From positions 62,001-126,000 of the forward strand of contig NZ_JAKVIR010000009.1 of NCBI RefSeq assembly GCF_022601975.1: a stretch of DNA of 64,000 bases. Reading direction: 5' to 3'. Every line of letters begins with the position of its first letter. Positions within the stretch are counted from its first letter, which is position 1. Below are positions 18,637 to 26,582 of the stretch, one piece after another. This DNA comes from Pontibacter sp. E15-1. Its GTDB lineage: Bacteria; Bacteroidota; Bacteroidia; Cytophagales; Hymenobacteraceae. The position numbers were made by a program, and so were the translations under genes. The notes below the pieces were generated by a model. The model worked only from the letters and a program-made list of their open reading frames with translations. It was not told the origin of the DNA and did not search any database.

Positions 18637-18661
18637 GGAAGGTATAAATGCTTATCGGTTG

Positions 18662-18669
18662 CAAAGATA
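18662..18669 (-). promoter_or_regulatory. -7 box of the hemH promoter
   Basis: The minus strand reads TATCTTTG, an exact TAnnTTTG match 25 bp before the hemH ATG. The nearest TTTG upstream is 27 bp away, longer than usual. Confidence 0.55.
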
Positions 18670-18938
18670 CAAAGTATAATAGTTTCTTTTTGATGACAAA
18701 GATCATTTGCATGCCATCAAAGTTATGCTTCTGTGAAAGCGGCGCGCGCGCAAATTGTTCAGGCTATTTTTAAGGCCGCCTCTGTTTATTCTATCCTTCT
18801 CCCTCCGCTGGTGCGAGCTTGCAGCCTTATCCCATATATAAATACAAAAGCACAAACTGCAAGCCCGCACCAGCAGGGTGTCTTCAAGCCTCATTCACAA
18901 TAATTTACACATTCTACCGCCGTCTCGTAAAAAAGAAG

Positions 18939-18946
18939 TAATTTTG
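18939..18946 (+). promoter_or_regulatory. -7 box of the era promoter
   Basis: TAATTTTG matches TAnnTTTG and ends 20 bp before the era ATG, giving a leader of roughly 15 bases. Confidence 0.55.
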
Positions 18947-18966
18947 CAACCTCAAATTTAAAGAGT

Positions 18967-19854
18967 ATGGCCGAAGTAGCACATAAAGCGGGTTTTGTAA
19001 GTATTGTGGGCAAGCCCAACGTGGGCAAGTCCACGCTGATGAACGCGTTGGTGGGCGAGAAGCTTTCCATCATCACCTCAAAGGCACAAACCACGCGGCA
19101 TCGCATCATGGGTATCCTGAACGGGGATGATTTCCAGATCGTGTATTCTGACACGCCGGGCATCATCAAGCCGCAGTATGCCCTGCACGAGTCGATGATG
19201 AGCTTTGTGCGCACCTCGCTCGAGGACGCCGACGTGATCCTGTTCGTGACGGACATCTATGAGACCCACGACGAGGAAGACGTGATCAAGCGGCTGCAGT
19301 ACGCAGAGGTGCCGGTGTTGCTGCTCATCAACAAAATAGACCAGACGACGGAAGAGGAGCTGCACCAGAAAGTGGCCTATTGGGAGGAGAAGATGAAGCC
19401 GACCGAGATATTGCCTATCTCGGCGCTGCATGGTTTCGGGCTGGAGCATCTGTTCGCGCGCCTGCTACATTACCTGCCGGAGCACCCGCCATACTTCCCG
19501 AAAGACGAACTGACCGACAAGCCGGAGCGTTTCTTCGTGTCGGAGATGATCCGCGAGAAGATCTTCCTTAACTATAAAAAGGAGATTCCATACAGCTGCG
19601 AGGTGGTGGTAGAGGAGTTTAAGGAGGAGGAGACCATTATCCGCATCCGGGCCGAGATCAGCGTGGAGCGCCGTAGCCAGAAAGGCATCGTGATCGGTAA
19701 CAAAGGCGAGGCGCTGAAGCGGGTAGGCACACAGGCCCGTTTGGACATGGAGCAGTTTTTCCAGAAAAAGATTTTCCTTGATTTGTATGTGCGCGTGAAC
19801 GAAAACTGGCGAACCGACCAAAAGCTGCTTCGGCGCTTCGGTTACAGCGAGTAA
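18967..19854 (+). CDS. era: GTPase Era
   Basis: Era is a 30S assembly GTPase. Its G1 motif is GKPNVGKSTLMNALVGEK, G3 is YSDTPGIIKPQ, and G4 is LINKIDQ. The C-terminal KH domain contains RAEISVERRSQKGIVIGNKG and ends LDLYVRVNENWRTDQKLLRR, which binds the 3' end of 16S rRNA. At 295 aa it has the usual length. It is followed about 240 bp later by der, giving a GTPase pair that serves both ribosomal subunits. Confidence 0.97.
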   Translation: MAEVAHKAGFVSIVGKPNVGKSTLMNALVGEKLSIITSKAQTTRHRIMGILNGDDFQIVYSDTPGIIKPQYALHESMMSFVRTSLEDADVILFVTDIYETHDEEDVIKRLQYAEVPVLLLINKIDQTTEEELHQKVAYWEEKMKPTEILPISALHGFGLEHLFARLLHYLPEHPPYFPKDELTDKPERFFVSEMIREKIFLNYKKEIPYSCEVVVEEFKEEETIIRIRAEISVERRSQKGIVIGNKGEALKRVGTQARLDMEQFFQKKIFLDLYVRVNENWRTDQKLLRRFGYSE

Positions 19855-20090
19855 GTAGGCGCACAGCATAAAGGGTATGATTCCACTTTGTCCTTTGAGC
19901 TGCAAAGGAATGCTTTTGAAACCTGACTTTAGCTATTTCTCAGTACGTAGCCCCGGCTATGCACCTCGAAATGAGCTTGGTCAGAACTCAAAATCACTCC
20001 TCTTCGCTATCAAAAACAAAGCTCAATCATACCCTAAAGCTTCGGGGCAAGGCGCTCCGGGGGCACTTTAACTATTTTTATACCTTAATA

Positions 20091-21401
20091 ATGTCGAACA
20101 TTATTGCCATTGTAGGTCGCCCGAACGTGGGCAAGTCTACCTTATTTAACCGCCTGATCGGTCATCGGAAGGCCATCATGGACAACGAAAGCGGCGTTAC
20201 CCGCGACAGAAGCTACGGACACGGCGAGTGGACGGGCAAGTACTTTACCGTGATCGATACCGGAGGCTATGTACATGGCTCCGAGGACATCTTCGAGGAA
20301 GAGATTAACAAGCAGGTGGAGATAGCGCTCCGCGAGGCCGACGTGATCCTGTTTATGGTGGACGTGGACGCTGGCCTGACAGGGCTGGACGAGGAGTTCG
20401 CCAACGTGTTGCGCCGCTCCAAAAAGCCGATTTATATCGTGGCCAACAAGGCCGATACCACTGCCCGCGCCAACCAGATGGGCGAATTCTACTCGCTGGG
20501 TATAGGGGAAGAGATCTTCCCGGTATCCTCGCAGAACGGCTCCGGAACGGGCGAGTTGCTGGATGCTGTTGTGCAACATTTTGAGAACGAAGGCGTGGAA
20601 GACCCGGATGCGGGTATCCCGAAAATAGCCGTGTTGGGTCGCCCGAACGTGGGCAAGTCGTCTTTTGTGAACCTGCTGCTTGGCGAGGAACGCAACATTG
20701 TGACAGACCAGGCCGGCACCACCCGCGATGCCATCCATACCCGCTACAATGCTTTCGGCAAAGAGTTTATCATCGTGGACACGGCCGGTTTGCGCCGCAA
20801 GAGCAAAGTAAGCGAAGATATTGAGTTCTACTCGGTGATGCGCTCTGTGCGTGCCCTCGAGGACGCTGATGTTTGTATCGTGATGCTGGACGCCACCCGT
20901 GGCATCGAGTCGCAGGACGTGAACATTATCGCGCTCGCCGAGAAGAACCGCAAAGGCATCGTGATTCTGGTGAACAAGTGGGACCTGGTGGAGAAAGACA
21001 CCCATACCACCAAGCAGTTTGAGGAGGCGATCCTGGACCGTATCGCCCCGATCAAGTACGTGCCGGTTGTTTTCACCTCGGTGGTAACGAAGCAGCGTAT
21101 CCTGAAGGCGGTGGAGAAGGCGATGGACGTGTATGACATGAAGACGCGCAAAATCCCAACCTCCAAGCTCAACGACCTGCTGTTGCCGGACATCGACCGG
21201 TATCCGCCGCCGGCCATCAAAGGCAAGCTGGTGAAAATCAAGTACGTGACGCAGCTGCCGACGCACAACCCGACGTTTGCGTTCTTCTGTAACCTGCCGC
21301 AGTACATCAAAGAGTCGTACTTGCGTTACCTCGAAAACAGGCTGCGCGATCACTTCGGGTTCGAGGGCGTTCCGATCAACCTTGTTTTTAGGAAAAAATA
21401 A
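20091..21401 (+). CDS. der: GTPase Der (EngA), double G domain
   Basis: Der is a 50S assembly GTPase with two tandem G domains. Domain 1 has IVGRPNVGKSTLFNRLIGHR and IDTGGYVHGS, and domain 2 (from about residue 175) has VLGRPNVGKSSFVNLLLGEE and VDTAGLRRKSKV with NKWD. A KH-like domain follows (KLVKIKYVTQLPTHNPTFAF) and the end is LVFRKK. The ATG at 20091 places the first residues as MSNIIAIVGRPN, which is the family start; the frame is open 44 codons further upstream but without conserved sequence. The 436-aa length is normal. Confidence 0.97.
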   Translation: MSNIIAIVGRPNVGKSTLFNRLIGHRKAIMDNESGVTRDRSYGHGEWTGKYFTVIDTGGYVHGSEDIFEEEINKQVEIALREADVILFMVDVDAGLTGLDEEFANVLRRSKKPIYIVANKADTTARANQMGEFYSLGIGEEIFPVSSQNGSGTGELLDAVVQHFENEGVEDPDAGIPKIAVLGRPNVGKSSFVNLLLGEERNIVTDQAGTTRDAIHTRYNAFGKEFIIVDTAGLRRKSKVSEDIEFYSVMRSVRALEDADVCIVMLDATRGIESQDVNIIALAEKNRKGIVILVNKWDLVEKDTHTTKQFEEAILDRIAPIKYVPVVFTSVVTKQRILKAVEKAMDVYDMKTRKIPTSKLNDLLLPDIDRYPPPAIKGKLVKIKYVTQLPTHNPTFAFFCNLPQYIKESYLRYLENRLRDHFGFEGVPINLVFRKK

Positions 21402-21408
21402 ATTTCAT

Positions 21409-21442
21409 TTTGGTTGAAGGCGCAGATATAGCAGTATATTTG
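21409..21442 (+). promoter_or_regulatory. Promoter of the first small lipoprotein gene
   Basis: A -33 TTG (21414-21416, or TTTG at 21409-21412) is separated by 18 bp from the -7 box TATATTTG (21435-21442). This is the best full match to the Bacteroidota sigma consensus seen in the window, suggesting strong expression. Confidence 0.7.
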
Positions 21443-21470
21443 CGCCTCCAATTATAAACACATAAATATT

Positions 21471-21680
21471 ATGAAAAAGGTATACGGTTTACTTTTCGTT
21501 GCTGGTTTGTTCGCTTTCGCATCTTGCAGCAATGCAAACGAGACTGCCTCTGAGATTGAGACTACTGAAACTATGGAAGAAGCTCCAGCTATGGAAGAAG
21601 CTCCGGCTATGGAAGAAGCGGTTGACAGCACTGCGATGCCAGTTGACTCAGTTGAGGCTCCAACTGACGCAGCACATTAA
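21471..21680 (+). CDS. Small acidic lipoprotein (first of four)
   Basis: The 69-aa product has a short signal peptide with lipobox Cys (MKKVYGLLFVAGLFAFASCS) and an acidic tail rich in Glu, Ala and Thr. The tail contains a direct repeat of MEEAPA three times (last one cut to MEEAV). There are almost no basic residues after the Cys. It matches no family I recognise. A strong consensus promoter precedes it and a terminator follows, so it is probably a single highly expressed unit. It resembles the next three genes in design. Confidence 0.75.
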   Translation: MKKVYGLLFVAGLFAFASCSNANETASEIETTETMEEAPAMEEAPAMEEAVDSTAMPVDSVEAPTDAAH

Positions 21681-21721
21681 TCTCAGCCACGCTGAAATGC
21701 TCCTGGCTGAAACCAGGCTAT

Positions 21722-21764
21722 CCGAAAGGCACCTCACACGGGTGCCTTTCGGTGTTTTTATATA
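21722..21764 (+). terminator. Terminator after the first small lipoprotein
   Basis: CCGAAAGGCACC (21722-21733) pairs with GGTGCCTTTCGG (21741-21752) across a 7-base loop, followed by a T-rich run. Confidence 0.9.
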
Positions 21765-21894
21765 TTTTTTGCAAACTATATTTAAAAGACTGTCGTATTG
21801 TTCGGCATGCCATCCCTTTAAATAGGCGGTGGTATAAATCAGTGCTCTTTATGGAGGCTGGTGGAAAATGTGTTTCACATAAAACCTTAATATC

Positions 21895-22086
21895 ATGAAA
21901 AAAGTAGCCTACGTATTTGCACTCGCGGGTGCATTCAGTTTTGCCTCTTGTGATTCTCCTGCCGAAGAAAGAGCGGAGGAGCGTGAGGAAAACCTAGAGG
22001 AAATGGAAGACCGCGCCGAAGAAAGAGCGGAAGACATGGATGATATGGACCACATGGACATGGACACTACCGCCGTTATAGAGTAA
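21895..22086 (+). CDS. Small acidic lipoprotein (second of four)
   Basis: A lipoprotein signal (MKKVAYVFALAGAFSFASCD) is followed by a 44-residue tail of Glu/Arg heptads (EERAEEREENLEEMEDRAEE) and then a Met/Asp/His patch (DMDDMDHMDMD). The tail is likely one amphipathic, highly charged helix. The Met/His/Asp patch might bind a metal ion, which is speculation. No known family is recognised. Confidence 0.72.
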   Translation: MKKVAYVFALAGAFSFASCDSPAEERAEEREENLEEMEDRAEERAEDMDDMDHMDMDTTAVIE

Positions 22087-22146
22087 TCGGGCAGACGTTA
22101 ACTAAAATAACCATACCACATACATTTAAAACTAAGTAATCAGATT

Positions 22147-22329
22147 ATGAGAAAGCCAATATACATGATGATGACAGCTGGCCTGTTATCTTTTGCCGCA
22201 ACTTCTTGCGACTCCAAGACCGAAAACAAAGCTGAGGAAGTCGGCGAAGATATGGAGCATGGAGCTGAGCACGCAGGCGACGAAATAGAAGATGCCGCTG
22301 AAGAGGTAGAAGAGGAAGTAGAGCATTAG
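22147..22329 (+). CDS. Small acidic lipoprotein (third of four)
   Basis: The N-terminus MRKPIYMMMTAGLLSFAATS is followed by the lipobox Cys (SCDSK). The acidic tail has repeats of the type AEEVGEDMEHGAEHAGDEIE and AAEEVEEEVEH, an 11-residue-like periodic pattern that suggests a coiled helix. It lies 60 bp after the second copy, possibly on one transcript, and ends in front of an exceptional hairpin terminator. Confidence 0.72.
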   Translation: MRKPIYMMMTAGLLSFAATSCDSKTENKAEEVGEDMEHGAEHAGDEIEDAAEEVEEEVEH

Positions 22330-22339
22330 TAGAAGTTGG

Positions 22340-22397
22340 CTCGTAAAAACAGCAGCGGCTGCCCTTAAAAAAGGGCAGCCGCTGCTGTTTTTACGAG
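22340..22397. terminator. Perfect 27-bp stem hairpin, bidirectional terminator-like
   Basis: Bases 22340-22366 are the exact reverse complement of 22371-22397, with an AAAA loop. Each arm ends in a five-base A or T run next to CGAG/CTCG. It follows the third small lipoprotein by 10 bp. The stem is much longer than needed for a terminator. Confidence 0.9.
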
Positions 22398-22526
22398 GCC
22401 TTTCTGTACGGTTACCATATATGCGGGCATCTGCTGCTGCTTTTGCCTGCAATGGCCGTATAAGGCATGAAAACCACGTTGCGTAACGCGCGCAGCGGTG
22501 GTATGGTCACGATAAAAGACAAGGCT

Positions 22527-22679
22527 ATGAAAAAAACGATGTATATGCTGCTGGCTACAGGGCTATTGACATTTTCCGGATGCGCATCCACTGAAAAAAC
22601 CGTGGAGGATACCGCCGAAGAGGTAGAGGATGAAGTGGAGGATGCTGCCGACGAGGTGGAGGATGAAGTAGATCGATAA
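22527..22679 (+). CDS. Small acidic lipoprotein (fourth of four)
   Basis: From the ATG at 22527 the 50-aa product has a lipoprotein signal (MKKTMYMLLATGLLTFSGCA) and an acidic repeat tail (VEDTAEEVEDEVEDAADEVE). An in-frame start at 22467 would add 20 residues with no signal-peptide character, so it is rejected. The tail closely resembles that of the third copy (EEV-E-V pattern), consistent with local duplication. No family name can be given. Confidence 0.7.
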   Translation: MKKTMYMLLATGLLTFSGCASTEKTVEDTAEEVEDEVEDAADEVEDEVDR

Positions 22680-22682
22680 CAC

Positions 22683-22728
22683 AATCAGAAGAGGGAGGCC
22701 AGCCACTGCAGGTTTCCCTCTTCTGATT
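22683..22728. terminator. Bidirectional terminator after the lipoprotein cluster
   Basis: AATCAGAAGAGGGA (22683-22696) pairs with TCCCTCTTCTGATT (22715-22728), a 14-bp stem with a T-run on the plus strand. It separates the fourth lipoprotein gene from the convergent gene at 22734. Confidence 0.9.
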
Positions 22729-22733
22729 TTCAG

Positions 22734-23303
22734 CTAGGCCCCAAGCCGCTTCTGAATCAGGCTGTTTACAAGGGCATACAAACGCTTTGGGGTAAGGGTA
22801 CGCCACGGGATATCGTCCAGGTGGCCGCCAAAGTTGATGTAATAGTCCAGGCTATAGTTTTTCATCTCGCTTATTACAAATTCCTGGAAGCCCAGCGCGG
22901 CAATCCACCCGTCCTCAATATCCTCAAACCACTCCTCGTAATAGGCGTCGTCGGAGCCGTGGAAATTAAACACGTTCTCGCCAACGATGATATACCGGTA
23001 AATTCCCTCCTGCACGAGCGGGTCGATGATGTTGCGCTTCAGGTGCATGATGTCGTTGTGCAGCGCGTCGTTCCACTCCCCGATAAACTCAATGGTGGTA
23101 AAGCCCAGTTCATAGTCGGTATAAAGGATTTTGATGAAGAGCGTCTCCGAGTCGATATCGTCCCATTGCGGGTGTATGTAGTACCCATAGATGGTGTTGG
23201 TGTATTGGGTGAGGCTGTACTCGGCCCCATACAGCGGCGAGCGGGGGTCGTCAGAAGCCGAATAGTTGTCAAGCCAGTTATAAAATGGTTCGATGGTGTG
23301 CAT
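22734..23303 (-). CDS. Conserved-type hypothetical protein, cytoplasmic
   Basis: The 189-aa product is acidic and aromatic-rich (many Tyr, Trp, Asp: LYGAEYSLTQYTNTIYGYYI, GENVFNFHGSDDAYYEEWFE). It has no signal peptide or membrane segment. The alternation of beta-like and helical stretches suggests a single alpha/beta domain. I do not recognise the family; similar lone proteins occur in Cytophagales as I recall. It is convergent with the lipoprotein cluster and divergent from the next gene. Confidence 0.75.
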   Translation of the reverse strand: MHTIEPFYNWLDNYSASDDPRSPLYGAEYSLTQYTNTIYGYYIHPQWDDIDSETLFIKILYTDYELGFTTIEFIGEWNDALHNDIMHLKRNIIDPLVQEGIYRYIIVGENVFNFHGSDDAYYEEWFEDIEDGWIAALGFQEFVISEMKNYSLDYYINFGGHLDDIPWRTLTPKRLYALVNSLIQKRLGA

Positions 23304-23544
23304 AACAAGTCAATGGTGATGGAACGTGCCGTTTTGCTTCATTTACTGCAAAGGATGCCACAAAGTTGAGGATTCTACCGGTCTTTTGCCTCCTGATTAT
23401 CGCGTTTTTTAGTCTTCTTGCAAGCTGCCGTGGTGGCCTGCGCCTCAAACTTATGCCTGCGTCGGAACTGTTTTGAGGGGAAGCATGGTATTGAAAGCAG
23501 AAATACTTTTCTTGTCCTCCGGGATAAACAGACTAAATTTGCTC

Positions 23545-24624
23545 ATGCTCAACACTCCGATACATACGATGGCCTGCTCCGGGCGTGCCTTTACTTATAG
23601 CTGCCTGCTTGTGCCGGCCTTTTTGATTTTGTTTGCATTGGCCGCCCGGGCTGAAGGGCCGGACTATACCCTCGCCTATCACCCGGTTGTGCAGGAGGCG
23701 GAGGCAGGTATACTGGCCGGAGACTATGCCCAGGCGCTGGACACGTACCGCAAAGCCTTTGCGGCGGTGCCCCTGCCCTTTGCCAAAGACTACTACAATG
23801 CAGCCGTATGCGCCTGGAAGCTGAATGACACCAAACAGACTCTCGACTATCTGGAGCAGCTGGTGCTGAAGGGGGTGAGCTTGCCGTATCTGGAGCGGCA
23901 GCAAGTGTTCGACTCGCTTCGCACCACCCGGAAGTGGAAAAAGTTTGTCCGCAGGTACCCCAAGCGTCGGCGCAAGTTCGAAGAATCGCTGAACAAGGAA
24001 CTGCGTGCCGACCTGGACGAACTGTATGCCCGCGACCAGTATTTCAGGGAGGCGGCGGGAGGGTGGCGCGTGCACGGCGACACGATCCGAAAGATAGAGG
24101 CTGCCAACGTAGCGCACCTACTGGCCTGGACTGAGCAGTATGGCTATCCGGGCGAAAACCTGATTGGCGTGGCAGACACCCTGGAGCAACTGCCCCGCTT
24201 CAGCATCGTGATTCAGCGCCAGACCAAAGCCCGGAAGGGGTATGATTTTACCGCTCTCCTGACCAAGGCAGTGCAGGAGGGGCGCATGGCTCCGCAGCCA
24301 GTCGCCTACCTGCTAGACCAACAGGCTGGCCGAAACATGTATGGCTCCAAGGCTTTTGTGAAGGTAAGCTGTAGCAAGTGCCCGGAAGACGAGCAACAAC
24401 CGCGCTTTATGGTGGAGAAGATGAGCGACAGCGATGTAGACCGGATAAATGAAAACCGGAAAGCTTTGGGGCTGGAGCCACTGGAGGAGTATAAAAAGAA
24501 GGTGCTATTCGGTTTGCAACAGGAGGAGTTCAGGCTCGCCTACGACTGGTCGGTAAAACAGTATGTCGTGCCAAGCCGGGAAGCTGCAAACATACTCATG
24601 GAAGGCCTGACCTCGGCGGAGTAA
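23545..24624 (+). CDS. Secreted DUF6624-like protein
   Basis: From the ATG at 23545 a signal-anchor (SCLLVPAFLILFALAARAEG) leads a 359-aa protein. Residues of about 40-110 look like TPR-type helices (AEAGILAGDYAQALDTYRKA). The following part resembles DUF6624: LDELYARDQYFREA, then QYGYPGENLIG, then VQEGRMAPQPVAYLLDQ. The end has a helical LGLEPLEEYKKKVLF motif. The catalytic role of this domain is not known to me. An in-frame start at 23473 would put 24 extra residues before the signal, so the internal ATG is preferred. ATG 23569 is also possible. Confidence 0.68.
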   Translation: MLNTPIHTMACSGRAFTYSCLLVPAFLILFALAARAEGPDYTLAYHPVVQEAEAGILAGDYAQALDTYRKAFAAVPLPFAKDYYNAAVCAWKLNDTKQTLDYLEQLVLKGVSLPYLERQQVFDSLRTTRKWKKFVRRYPKRRRKFEESLNKELRADLDELYARDQYFREAAGGWRVHGDTIRKIEAANVAHLLAWTEQYGYPGENLIGVADTLEQLPRFSIVIQRQTKARKGYDFTALLTKAVQEGRMAPQPVAYLLDQQAGRNMYGSKAFVKVSCSKCPEDEQQPRFMVEKMSDSDVDRINENRKALGLEPLEEYKKKVLFGLQQEEFRLAYDWSVKQYVVPSREAANILMEGLTSAE

Positions 24625-24645
24625 CCTACACAGAATAGATTATAC

Positions 24646-24682
24646 ATAAGGAAGCCGGACTTTCTTGGTCCGGCTTCCTTAT
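24646..24682. terminator. Bidirectional terminator between the DUF6624-like gene and murQ
   Basis: ATAAGGAAGCCGGAC (24646-24660) pairs with GTCCGGCTTCCTTAT (24668-24682), a 15-bp stem with a 7-base loop and a following T-run. Confidence 0.9.
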
Positions 24683-24717
24683 ATTTTGATGTATAGCGGT
24701 ATAAAACAAGGTTGGCG

Positions 24718-25533
24718 TTAGGTGCCGCTGTTATTGCCAAATGCCTCCATGGCCGCACGCACACTGCCGAATTTCTTCAGCAAAGCCCCAGCCTCCGTGT
24801 TTGTGAGGTTAAGCTCTTCCATCAGCATGCGTATGCCCCTGTCTACCAGCTTGTGATTCGAGAGTTGCATGTCCACCATTTTGTTGCCTTTCACGCGGCC
24901 CAGGCGCACCATGGTGGCCGTTGTGAGCATGTTTAGCGCCAGCTTTTGGGCTGTGCCAGCCTTCATGCGGGTGCTGCCCGTCACAAACTCAGGCCCGGTA
25001 ACCACTTCCACAGGATAGTCTGCCTCTGCAGCAACGGCACTGCCGGCATTGCAAACGACACAGCCAGTGGCGATGCCGTGCCTGCGGCAGGCCTGTAAGC
25101 CCCCGATCACGTAAGGCGTTCGGCCAGAGGCCGCAATGCCCACCACAATGTCGCTGTCCGAGATGTTGTGCGCCTGCAGGTCTTTCCATGCCTGGCTGGG
25201 GTCATCCTCGGCAAACTCCACGGCCTTGCGTATGGCGCTGTCGCCTCCGGCAATTATACCCACTACCATACCGTGCGGCACACCATACGTAGGCGGGCAC
25301 TCCGAGGCATCCACCACACCCAGCCTGCCGCTGGTTCCCGCCCCGATATAAAATAGCCTGCCTCCCTTTTCCAGTCTCTCGGCAGTGGCCTTTACCAGCG
25401 CCTCCAACTGCGGGATAGCCTTCGCTACTGCCTGTGGCACGGTTTGGTCTTCTTTGTTGATGTTCTGCAACAGCTCCAGCACACTCATTTGCTCCAGGCT
25501 ATTGTAATTAGAGGCTGACTCAGTGGTAGACAA
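24718..25533 (-). CDS. murQ: N-acetylmuramic acid 6-phosphate etherase
   Basis: MurQ removes D-lactate from MurNAc-6-phosphate to give GlcNAc-6-phosphate in cell-wall recycling. Family hallmarks are GGRLFYIGAGTSGRLGVVDA, SECPPTYGVP, GIAASGRTPYVIGGL and TGSTRMKAGTAQKLALNMLT. The likely start is TTG at 25533, giving STTESASNYNSLEQMSVLEL, which matches the family N-terminus. An upstream in-frame start would put coding sequence inside an intercistronic hairpin. The 271-aa product lacks the longer C-terminus of the E. coli enzyme. It is paired with an amino-sugar kinase gene just upstream. Confidence 0.92.
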   Translation of the reverse strand: MSTTESASNYNSLEQMSVLELLQNINKEDQTVPQAVAKAIPQLEALVKATAERLEKGGRLFYIGAGTSGRLGVVDASECPPTYGVPHGMVVGIIAGGDSAIRKAVEFAEDDPSQAWKDLQAHNISDSDIVVGIAASGRTPYVIGGLQACRRHGIATGCVVCNAGSAVAAEADYPVEVVTGPEFVTGSTRMKAGTAQKLALNMLTTATMVRLGRVKGNKMVDMQLSNHKLVDRGIRMLMEELNLTNTEAGALLKKFGSVRAAMEAFGNNSGT

Positions 25534-25588
25534 AATAGTTTTTGGGTTATGCGTGATACAGTATGAATAGGGTATGAATAGGGAAGAA

Positions 25589-25644
25589 GGGCCTCGTGGA
25601 GAGGATATGGCACCCGACTGTGCCATACCCTTTCCACGAGGCCC
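25589..25644 (-). repeat. Intercistronic hairpin between the kinase gene and murQ
   Basis: GGGCCTCGTGGA (25589-25600) pairs with TCCACGAGGCCC (25633-25644), and inside them TATGGCAC (25606-25613) pairs with GTGCCATA (25620-25627). No T-run follows on either strand, so it is more like an mRNA-stability or attenuation structure than a simple terminator. Confidence 0.75.
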
Positions 25645-25650
25645 GGTATA

Positions 25651-26514
25651 CTAGTTCCCCTGGGTCTGTGCCAATAGCTCCTGGTGGTAGGCGATCAGGC
25701 CTTCGCTTGGGCTCGTGATCACGGTGCCGATGTGCGCGCCGTATTTTTTAGCCACCTGGTGCAGTGTTTCGGAGAAATGGAAGGCGATAGAGCCTACAAA
25801 GTTCACCGGCACCTCCGTAAAGCCTTTGTACTTGCATACGTGGCGCTCAAAAAACTCATCGAAGTTCTGGTATATCATCGCATGTATAACCGGGTCCTTG
25901 CGCTTGTCGCTCATGAACTTGGCGAAGGTCGCCAGGTAGGTGCTGGGCATATCGGAGTAATACACGGCATCCAGAATACCGTCTTTGGTCAGGTGATACC
26001 GGTTCTTCAGCGATGTTGCCAGTTCTTCCGGCAGCTCGCGGTACAGGTAAGCCCTGATCAGCATTTTGCCCAGGTAAGCCCCGCTGCCCTCGTCTCCCAT
26101 CAGGAAACCGAGCGACGGCACGTTGTCCACAATGTTTTTGCCGTCATAAAGGCAGGAGTTGGAGCCAGTGCCCAGAATGCAGGCCACGCCCGGCTTGTGT
26201 CCGCAAAGTGCGCGCGCGGCGCCCAGCAGGTCGTGATCTACGTGTATTTCGCTGGCAGGGAAAGCCTTGGCCAGTGCCTGCTCCACGCGCAGGTTACGGT
26301 CTGGCGAGCTGCAGCCTGCCCCGTAGTAATAGATGATGGACGGGCTCTTTTCCTTTAGGTCAGGGAGAAGTTCGGCCTCTATGATGCTGGATATCTGAAT
26401 GGACTCTAAGTACTGCGGGTTGATGCCCGCCGTGAATATCTGTTCATGTACGCCTGTGGCGTCCATCATGCGCCAGTCAGTTTTGGTTGAGCCGCTGTCA
26501 GCTATTAATATCAT
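25651..26514 (-). CDS. BadF/BadG/BcrA/BcrD-type amino-sugar kinase (MurNAc or GlcNAc kinase)
   Basis: The ASKHA fold begins MILIADSGSTKTDWRMMD with the phosphate-1 loop, and continues with GHKPGVACILGTGSNSCLYD and GFLMGDEGSGAYLGKML. These are typical of N-acetylglucosamine-type kinases in the BadF family. The adjacent murQ makes MurNAc kinase activity (MurK), as in the Tannerella murTKQ set, the best guess. That would supply MurNAc-6-phosphate to MurQ. Substrate specificity cannot be read from the sequence. No transporter gene (murT or similar) is next to it. Confidence 0.85.
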   Translation of the reverse strand: MILIADSGSTKTDWRMMDATGVHEQIFTAGINPQYLESIQISSIIEAELLPDLKEKSPSIIYYYGAGCSSPDRNLRVEQALAKAFPASEIHVDHDLLGAARALCGHKPGVACILGTGSNSCLYDGKNIVDNVPSLGFLMGDEGSGAYLGKMLIRAYLYRELPEELATSLKNRYHLTKDGILDAVYYSDMPSTYLATFAKFMSDKRKDPVIHAMIYQNFDEFFERHVCKYKGFTEVPVNFVGSIAFHFSETLHQVAKKYGAHIGTVITSPSEGLIAYHQELLAQTQGN

Positions 26515-26582
26515 GCTCTTGTTATATTTTGATTAAATAATTTTCTGCTTCTAAGTTAACATTTTTTACGGACTGGCATCCC

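Larger units (their letters stand above)
18637..18966. other. 330-bp divergent interval between hemH and era
   Basis: It carries the hemH -7 box (18662-18669, minus) and the era -7 box (18939-18946, plus). A GCGC-rich patch occurs near 18742-18750. No credible gene is seen. Confidence 0.5.

Noticed and set aside
20142..21353. A 403-aa open frame on the minus strand inside der
   Set aside because: It is antisense to a highly conserved GTPase gene, has no signal or domain, and arises from GC-rich codon structure.
25534..25626. N-terminal extension of murQ
   Set aside because: It would translate through the nested intercistronic hairpin and has no match to the MurQ family.
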